From Kiritimatiellia bacterium (GTDB lineage Bacteria; Verrucomicrobiota; Kiritimatiellia; RFP12; UBA1067): 53,018 nt of DNA. The translations under genes and the position numbers were made by a program. This document shows positions 44,307 to 50,577 of the stretch, in pieces (position 1 is the stretch's first letter; each line of letters opens with the position of its first letter). Below the pieces are notes generated by a model. That model was not told where the DNA came from and did no database searches. It saw nothing but the letters and a program-made list of their open reading frames with translations. The DNA is taken from positions 1 through 53,018 of the forward strand of contig JAFSTA010000203.1 in the NCBI GenBank assembly GCA_017450695.1. The letters are read 5' to 3'.

Positions 44307-44730
44307 ATGAACGACTGGTTGGAATGTTGGAAGAAGTATGCGGTTTTTTTCGGGGCGATCCGGACGGAAAGAATACTGGATGTTCACCCTGATCAACTGT
44401 ATCATTTCTGTGATATTGAGTGCGTGCATACCGCTACTCAGCTTTGGTTATTCGCTTGTAGCACTGTTGCCGTCCTTGAGCGTGGGCGTCAGGCGATTCC
44501 ACGATATTGGCAGAAGCGGCAAGTCCTTCGCCTGCTACATTGTGCCGATATATGTTTGTCTCGTTCTATGGGTGACAAAGCCTAAGGTAGGCCTGATTTC
44601 GCACGATAATGTGATCGTTCCCGTTGTTATCTTGTTTCTGCCTTTAATTCTCAGCGTCATGCTAATCTGCGTATTGGCAAGGCGCGGGCAACCGGAAGCG
44701 AATCAATACGGCGAACCGCCGGTAGCGTGA
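44307..44730 (+). pseudogene. DUF805-family membrane protein, frameshifted
   Basis: DUF805 proteins are small inner-membrane proteins of unknown function. ATG 44307 behind AAAGGAGGTAG starts MNDWLECWKKYAVFFG; the rest, SGRSGRKEYWMFTLINCIIS and three further helices, lies in another frame. A run of seven Ts (44344-44350) marks the switch; six Ts would give the family sequence KKYAVFSGRSGRKEYW without interruption. It is either a recent mutation, polymerase slippage, or a sequencing error. Confidence 0.82.
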
Positions 44731-44753
44731 CGGTTATTTGAACGACAAGGGGA

Positions 44754-45017
44754 ATGAATGTGAGAACGATGATCAAACAAGTGGTGCTTCTGTTCTTGAT
44801 GTTGCCGTTTCTTGCGCCGATGGCGGCGAGGGCGGATGTCGTCGATCCACGTCTACGTCCGTATATTGAGCTTCAGGTGGCATGGTTGTTGCCGATGATG
44901 GCTGCCATTGCGATTGTGTCGGGCATTGTCGCATGCTTCGCGTTGCGAACCCTGCGTGAGCGCGATGATAGGAAAACGGAAAAACCGGAATGTCCAGAGG
45001 TAAAGGAGTCGAACTGA
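44754..45017 (+). CDS. Small membrane protein
   Basis: An 87-residue protein with a signal peptide (VVLLFLMLPFLAPMAARA) and one further helix (about 40-65), then a charged tail. GACAAGGGGA lies just before ATG 44754; the in-frame GTG at 44760 is better spaced. It overlaps the next start by one base (TGATG). No family recognised. Confidence 0.6.
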   Translation: MNVRTMIKQVVLLFLMLPFLAPMAARADVVDPRLRPYIELQVAWLLPMMAAIAIVSGIVACFALRTLRERDDRKTEKPECPEVKESN

Positions 45018-45787
45018 TGGAAATCGCCCTTTCTCTTCTTCTGGCAGCAACGATGTGGGCGCTTGCGTTGTTGATTGTCTATTTTTCGCAACAGGTCTTT
45101 GGTCGCCTTTTCCACATTGAGATTTCTGGTCGCAGGAAACACGCCCGCTTGTTCTGGCATTGTACGGCGTTTCCTTTCAAAGTAATCCTACCGGCTCTGC
45201 TTTTCGTAGGCGGTGTATTGCTCGTGTTTTCCGTTCTCGGTCATGGATTTCGCGGTGATTCCGGAATTTTGGCGGCCATCGGAATTACTGTGATTGTGTT
45301 ATCCGTTCTGTGGGGGGCATTCGGAGGACGTAGTACCGGTCATGATTTCCGATTGGATTATCCGGATGCGAATCGTAAGAAATTACTGATGTTGTGGACT
45401 GGTATGTTCGTGTCATGGACTGTTGCCTTAACCGTGTCGTATGACATTGTCGGTTCATTCTTTTGCGGGAGTACACAACATTTATCCAAACGGCATTACG
45501 GAAATTCCATTGGGCTTTCGACACTCTTCGAAACGAAACGGAGATTGAGTTCGCGACAAGATTACAATCGATATGACTGCTTAATCTGTTTCATGGGAGA
45601 CCTGTTGGCACAGGCGCACCATCGTCCACGCCCTCCTCGTCCAAGACCGGTACGTGTAATATCGCGAGAAGAAGGTCATTGCGAAGCGTGCGGATGTGAA
45701 TTGGAGTATGATTATGATGTCAATGGTCGCGATGTAACTGTAACTTGTCCGCGATGTCACGGGGTGCGCGCTAATAGGCACAGATAA
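45017..45787 (+). CDS. Membrane protein with C-terminal zinc ribbon
   Basis: A protein of 256 residues from ATG 45017 with AAGGAG upstream. There are four predicted helices (about 5-25, 55-75, 88-108 and 130-150). A soluble C-terminal region then carries HCEACGCEL and VTCPRCHG, two CxxC knuckles typical of a zinc ribbon. No family assigned. It forms a tight pair with the preceding small membrane protein. Confidence 0.65.
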   Translation: MEIALSLLLAATMWALALLIVYFSQQVFGRLFHIEISGRRKHARLFWHCTAFPFKVILPALLFVGGVLLVFSVLGHGFRGDSGILAAIGITVIVLSVLWGAFGGRSTGHDFRLDYPDANRKKLLMLWTGMFVSWTVALTVSYDIVGSFFCGSTQHLSKRHYGNSIGLSTLFETKRRLSSRQDYNRYDCLICFMGDLLAQAHHRPRPPRPRPVRVISREEGHCEACGCELEYDYDVNGRDVTVTCPRCHGVRANRHR

Positions 45788-45807
45788 TTCGAAAAGGAGT
45801 AACCGAT

Positions 45808-46290
45808 ATGAAAACACTGGATGAGATCAAGCAACTGATAACGGCGGGCGACACTGCCCAGGCCGACGAGGCGCTGAAGGAATTGTTGGCGGCGGAGCCG
45901 GACAACCTTCAGGCGAAGATACTCTCTGGCATATGTTGTCTTCGGAACGATCACTTCGACAATGACGGGGTAAACTTATACGATGAACTGGAACCCGAAG
46001 TGGAACGGAGAATCAAAGACGGGAACGACCCGGAGTTGGAACGGATATGGAACGAATACCGCGAAAGTGCCACAACCCCGGTATCGGCCGGTCCCCCGTC
46101 GATGGAGTATGTGGTCCTCTCTGTCCTTATCGTCGTCGCCACGCTCGCGTCCGTATGGTATTTCGGTAGGGAGTTGTACCGGCAGATCAGAACAATAAAA
46201 TTGTCGGCCCGCTGGGATGGATCTCAACAAGTCGAGGTCGAGTCCGTAAATGAAAAAAGCGGGATTGTCGAGCCGAAAGGAAGGAGATGA
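45808..46290 (+). CDS. TPR-like protein with internal prepilin-type site
   Basis: A 160-residue protein. Residues 1-45 resemble a tetratricopeptide repeat (ITAGDTAQADEALKELLAAE, PDNLQAKILSG). An acidic helical region follows to about 90, then G95-PPSME100-YVVLSVLIVVATLA, a prepilin-type site with exact Gly(-1)/Glu(+5) spacing and a Flp-like helix ending FGRE. A short C-terminal tail follows. If cleaved by TadV it would release a cytoplasmic TPR domain. AAAAGGAG precedes ATG. It closes the Tad array. Confidence 0.7.
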   Translation: MKTLDEIKQLITAGDTAQADEALKELLAAEPDNLQAKILSGICCLRNDHFDNDGVNLYDELEPEVERRIKDGNDPELERIWNEYRESATTPVSAGPPSMEYVVLSVLIVVATLASVWYFGRELYRQIRTIKLSARWDGSQQVEVESVNEKSGIVEPKGRR

Positions 46291-46884
46291 TCCTTCACCC
46301 GATAGGCGAATCGAACATTGTTCGGAGAACCGCCGTAAAATCTTTGCGTTTCCGCGCCTCTGCACGATATCCAACCGGTGACCGGTAAAAGGAGCTGAGG
46401 ATTATAGATAAGGGTGGCTGATGCAATCAATTGTGTCCTTTCCGTAGAAACGCGCACATAGAGGGCAAAACTTGTTTCGTCCGCATGGAGATTGGTAAGT
46501 TGCGGATCGGTTTGCTTTGCGGATACGACCTTCTCTGTGGGCGCATCTGCGTTTTTCACCTATGCGCATTGTCTATTTCAGTATCACGCAAAGTTTCTCC
46601 ATTCCAAACAGCTTGGCGAACTTCGCGAATCTGGCGCGAGACAATGGGAGGGGCGGTCTCGACAGGCAAAACGGACGCGACGGAGCGCGTCTCTCCCGAT
46701 GTCCATTTCTCTGGCACTTGTTGAATTCCGCAGATGCGCCTCGGGACACCGGGCGATTCCGGTGTTGCCCGCTCGCTTGTTTTTTGTTATCATGGTTCAC
46801 GTTTGAGGGTTGCGCTGGAAAAAAGGTGTATAAATCCGTTGTCTGGAATGCGTGGATGCCAGACGTTTTTTTTGAACGGTGAGT
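46291..46884. repeat. Long intergenic region with dispersed repeat copy
   Basis: No gene seen; several short frames lack ribosome-binding sites. TCACGCAAAGT (46584-46594) followed by CTTCGCGAA (46621-46629) and a degenerate inverted arm matches the element at 108-182. ACTTGTTGAATTCCGCAGAT (46716-46735) and the bases after it match the second motif near 225. Order and approximate spacing of the two motifs are the same at both places. Confidence 0.55.
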
Positions 46885-46901
46885 GTATAGCAAAGCTATA
46901 C
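46885..46901 (+). promoter_or_regulatory. Palindromic operator (copy 2)
   Basis: GTATAGCAAAGCTATAC, identical to the other two copies except A for T at position 10. It has perfect seven-base arms around AAA and lies 14 bases before the ATG of the stand-alone ATPase, directly against its AAGGAGG ribosome-binding site. No good -35 element is seen at the right distance. Confidence 0.65.
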
Positions 46902-46914
46902 AAAAGGAGGTCGA

Positions 46915-47976
46915 ATGGATCAGTCGAATTCGTTTTTGGTTTTGTTCTTGAATCCGGTCGCGAAGTATCTGGAGGATGATTCGGTTTCGGAAATCCTGAT
47001 TAACGGTCATGAGCGCGTTTATATTGAACGGGCGGGACGACTGGAGGAGACGGATGCCCGTTTCGTGAGCGAGCCCGCGTTGCGGGCGGCGGCGGCAAAC
47101 ATCGCGAAGTCGGTCGGCAGAATCCTCGACGAGATGCATCCCCGTCTGGACGCGCGTCTGCCTGACGGTAGCCGCGTCCATGCCGTGATTCCGCCGCTAA
47201 GCCGCATAGGCACGGTGATCGCGATCCGCAAGTTTAAAAAGGATACGCTCACGATCGACAAGATGCAAGCATACGGCAGCCTCGACGAATCCATGCGCCG
47301 CCTGATCCGCGCATTGGTGCTGCTGCACAAGAACGTGATCGTTTCCGGTGCGACGTCATCGGGCAAGACCTCGGTACTCAATGCGCTCAGTTCGTTTATC
47401 CCGGAGGGGGAACGGGTCTTGGTGATCGAGGACGCCACCGAACTCCAGCTTCAGCAGCGGCACATCGTGCCGTTCGAGACGCGCAAGGCGGACAAGAACG
47501 GGCAGGGGGAGGTGACGATACGCGACCTGATCCATTCCGCGTTGCGTCTCCGTCCGGACCGGATCGTAATCGGTGAGATTCGCGGCGGCGAGGCGCTGGA
47601 TTTGCTCCAGGCGCTGAATACGGGTCATGCGGGGTCGATGAGTACGATCCATGCGAACACGCCGCTGGACTGTCTCAGGCGCATCGAGACCTGTGCGCTG
47701 CTCAGCGGAATTGACATTCCCTTGACTGCGTTGCGTGCGCAGGTCGCCAGCGCGATCGACGCCGTGGTCCACACTGCACGGCTTTCGGACGGGTCACGCA
47801 AGGTGGTTTCCATTGCGGAAGTGCTTCCGCTGGAGAATGGGGAATATCGGGTCAGGGAACTGACGGCATGGAAAACCGATGCCATTGCGCCCGACGGTAA
47901 AGTCTCCGGGCATTTTGAGCAGATCAACACTCCGTCGTTTGCGGAACAGGCGAAGATCGCTGGTATTCCGCTCTGA
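46915..47976 (+). CDS. Stand-alone TadA/CpaF-type secretion ATPase (second copy)
   Basis: A 353-residue ATPase without FHA domain. The N-terminal domain carries VSEILINGHERVYIE, then LDARLPDGSRVHAVIPPLS. Walker A is GATSSGKTSVLN (about 145-156), the Asp box is VLVIEDATELQ, and the His box is GHAGSMSTIHANTP. Key residues are present, so it should be active. No TadB/TadC partner lies beside it. It may serve as an alternative motor for the Tad machine, perhaps for retraction or for a different substrate. Confidence 0.92.
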   Translation: MDQSNSFLVLFLNPVAKYLEDDSVSEILINGHERVYIERAGRLEETDARFVSEPALRAAAANIAKSVGRILDEMHPRLDARLPDGSRVHAVIPPLSRIGTVIAIRKFKKDTLTIDKMQAYGSLDESMRRLIRALVLLHKNVIVSGATSSGKTSVLNALSSFIPEGERVLVIEDATELQLQQRHIVPFETRKADKNGQGEVTIRDLIHSALRLRPDRIVIGEIRGGEALDLLQALNTGHAGSMSTIHANTPLDCLRRIETCALLSGIDIPLTALRAQVASAIDAVVHTARLSDGSRKVVSIAEVLPLENGEYRVRELTAWKTDAIAPDGKVSGHFEQINTPSFAEQAKIAGIPL

Positions 47977-48561
47977 CGATGTGTCCGTGTCATGTCCGTC
48001 CAGTTGTCTGTCCGCATGGATTCCTATTTTTCACTCATGCGCATCGGGGTCGGGAAAGAACCAAAGCGGGAGGGGTGCGTTATCGCGCGATGTCAATGCC
48101 CACCGTGCATATTGTTCCGGCCTAACACGTCGAATCAGCCAAATACGGGGAAGGGGCGCGTCGTCGTGCAATCGCGTACAGAACAGGAAGCGCAGAGTAC
48201 GCAGGGAACGAAAAGACAACCTGAAAAGAATCGCTGGCCATCGTTCCGGCAAATTATGGACCGATTCTGATTGGGGGCGCATATCCTCACGTGCCGTATT
48301 TTCAGTGATCGGGGAGGACCGCCCTCCCCGGTGGCAACCAACTCGACTGATTGCCGGAGGAATAACCCGTCCGCATCATTCTCTATCCGATATCGCCGAC
48401 TGGCTGGCGTCCGTTCCTCGATTGGCAAAGGGACATTGGCGGGGTAGCCCGTGCGCCGTAGGCAGGTTGTTTCATATCGTTGTCTCCAACCATCAGAAAG
48501 AACGGAGATGAATTACGCAGATGCGCCCCGAAAAAATGAGCCAAAATCGCACTTTACAATC
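47977..48561. repeat. Long intergenic region with repeat motif
   Basis: No gene seen. GAATTACGCAGATGCGCCCC (48510-48529) is a third copy of the dispersed repeat motif. CGCAGAGTACGCAGGGAACG near 48190 resembles ACAGAGTACGCAGTGAAAGC near 296. Short frames overlap one another without ribosome-binding sites. Confidence 0.5.
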
Positions 48562-48581
48562 GTATAGCAATGCTATACAAT
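48553..48581 (+). promoter_or_regulatory. Two-partner secretion promoter overlapped by palindromic operator (copy 3)
   Basis: TTTACA (48553-48558), 17 bases, TACAAT (48576-48581). GTATAGCAATGCTATAC (48562-48578) fills the spacer and enters the -10 element, in the same register as at the Tad promoter. Transcription would start near 48588, about 50 bases before the start codon. Confidence 0.72.
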
Positions 48582-48639
48582 CTTTCTTTTTTGGGAGTAA
48601 TGTGTCGATGGAGTCGGCAAGCAAGTGAAGGATTGAATT

Positions 48640-50553
48640 ATGGCAAAGATGTCTGTTATGAGTGCAGTAATGCCAGCCGCGTGCGTTGCGTTGTTGTGCT
48701 TCGCGATGTGTGCCGTGAACGCGCAGGATGCTTTGGAGCCGATGGCTGGTACGGGCGGCGTCATGCGTGATGCAGAACGCCGTGCCCTCTCCACCGTGAA
48801 GCCTAAGGAGGATGCGAAGGTGCCGGAGCTGAAGGCTTCTGTCCAGAAGGGTGACGTTAAAGAAGATGCGGCGAACGGCAAGATGCTTGGCGTGATTGAA
48901 GAGATCGTGATCTTTGGTGCGAAAGAATTTGCAGAACGCGAGTCCGTCGCCGACCGCATTGCGGAACGGCTGTGTGACGGAACCCCGAAGACGGAGGCGC
49001 AGGTGAAAGATGCACTCTCACAGACTCGGTATGATTTGATGACGAACGGATTCTATTTGGCCCGTTTTTTTCTGATGCCGAATTCATATGACGCGAAAAA
49101 GAAAACCTACTCTGTCAAGGTTGACGACGGCAAGTTCGGAAAACTGGATGTCCGGTTTGAAAAAGGAAAGTCCGGAGGCGGGACGGAAACGAATGTCGTC
49201 GAGACAGCCGAAGCGGATAATTCGGAGGGAACCTGGTTCTCCCGGAATCAGATTATGAAGCGGTTCCGCCTGATTCAGGAAAACGAGACGTTTGATTACT
49301 CGCTGTTGCGCGGCGCTTTGTTCGAGGCGAATTCCCATCCTGACATCACGATTGACACCAAGATCGACGTAAACCGCAAGCCGTTCGAGGGTGAGGACAA
49401 TGATCGTCGCATCGTTCGTTACGCAGACCTGGACTTGACGGTACACGAGAGCTTTCCGCTCCACGGGGTGTGGGAGGTCAACAACTTCGGTATGGAAGAC
49501 GTGGAGGAATGGCAGTCCTCGCTCACGCTCCAGTATCTCAACCTGACCAAGCACGATGACGTGCTGACGCTCTCCCCCTCGATGAGTTTCGGGGCGGAAC
49601 TGATGAGTCTTGCCGGATCCTATATGTTGCCGCATACTTATTGGCGAGGTGGCAACACGACACTCTACGGCGGTTGGTCGCGACTGGACGTTGACGACAT
49701 CATCCCTAGCCTGGATCTCGAAGGATCCGGTTGGTTCGTCGGCCTCCAGCATTCGGAAAACCTGTATGACACGGATCGTCATCTGTTCGCTGTTTCCGGC
49801 GGTCTGCTCTGGCGTTACATTGAGGATCAGTACACGGTCCGGAATCTCGACATTGGTGGATCACTGGCATCACGCGATGTCACCGTGCTACCAGCTTCCC
49901 TTGCGTTCAGCTATACCGGCAAGAAAGCCGACTTTTTGGGCGGTCGTAATTTTGCGACCGTACAGGGCGTGTTCAATGTCTGCTCTACGGGCGACGAGCT
50001 GGACGAGATGTGGACGGATGCCGAGGAGAACTACTGGATTTTCCGCTGGCAGCTGGCCCGTCTCCAACCGATTTTCGGGACGGAAGACACGGATAAGAAC
50101 AAGTATCTTCATCAGTGGATGCTCTTCTCCAAGTTGGAAGGCCAGTACACCGATGACGTGCTGATCCCAACCGAAAAGCTTTCTCTTGGTGGCTACAACA
50201 CCATGCGCGGTTACCGTACGCGCGGGTACATCGGCGACTACGGCGTGTACGGCACCTTCGAGTTGCGCACCCCGATTTTGGTGGACGCGCTTTCCTCGCT
50301 TTTCGGTTACCGTTCGGAAACCCCGTTCGACCGCCTCCAGGGGTTGGTCTTCACCGACTACGGGTGGACGGCGTTCAACGATCTGCCCGCCGGTTACGAC
50401 GACAACGAGTTTTTGTTCTCCGCCGGCGCGGGAGTCCGAGCCGCGCTTACGAAGTACAGCCAGCTTCGGTGCGACGTCGCATTCCCCTTGGCCAACGCCT
50501 ACGGCGATGACGACAACATGGAGGTTTATCTCTCCGCCCAGCTCCAGTTTTAA
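48640..50553 (+). CDS. ShlB/FhaC-type two-partner secretion outer-membrane pore (TpsB)
   Basis: A 637-residue Omp85-superfamily transporter. A signal peptide (about 1-29) and an N-terminal spacer precede POTRA-like domains (MLGVIEEIVIFGAKEFAERE region, and the following YDLMTNGFYLARFFLMP block). A C-terminal beta barrel follows with the conserved loop 6 motif MRGYRTRGYIGD (about residue 520). It ends in alternating strands and Phe (SAQLQF). It exports the haemagglutinin-like protein encoded 24 bases downstream. GAAGGATTG precedes ATG. Confidence 0.92.
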   Translation: MAKMSVMSAVMPAACVALLCFAMCAVNAQDALEPMAGTGGVMRDAERRALSTVKPKEDAKVPELKASVQKGDVKEDAANGKMLGVIEEIVIFGAKEFAERESVADRIAERLCDGTPKTEAQVKDALSQTRYDLMTNGFYLARFFLMPNSYDAKKKTYSVKVDDGKFGKLDVRFEKGKSGGGTETNVVETAEADNSEGTWFSRNQIMKRFRLIQENETFDYSLLRGALFEANSHPDITIDTKIDVNRKPFEGEDNDRRIVRYADLDLTVHESFPLHGVWEVNNFGMEDVEEWQSSLTLQYLNLTKHDDVLTLSPSMSFGAELMSLAGSYMLPHTYWRGGNTTLYGGWSRLDVDDIIPSLDLEGSGWFVGLQHSENLYDTDRHLFAVSGGLLWRYIEDQYTVRNLDIGGSLASRDVTVLPASLAFSYTGKKADFLGGRNFATVQGVFNVCSTGDELDEMWTDAEENYWIFRWQLARLQPIFGTEDTDKNKYLHQWMLFSKLEGQYTDDVLIPTEKLSLGGYNTMRGYRTRGYIGDYGVYGTFELRTPILVDALSSLFGYRSETPFDRLQGLVFTDYGWTAFNDLPAGYDDNEFLFSAGAGVRAALTKYSQLRCDVAFPLANAYGDDDNMEVYLSAQLQF

Positions 50554-50577
50554 CTTCAAAGTATGAGGATCAGTCTT

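Noticed and set aside
46300-46330. TTCGATTCGCC on the minus strand, resembling a tRNA T-arm
   Set aside because: No acceptor stem, anticodon arm or D-arm can be formed around it.
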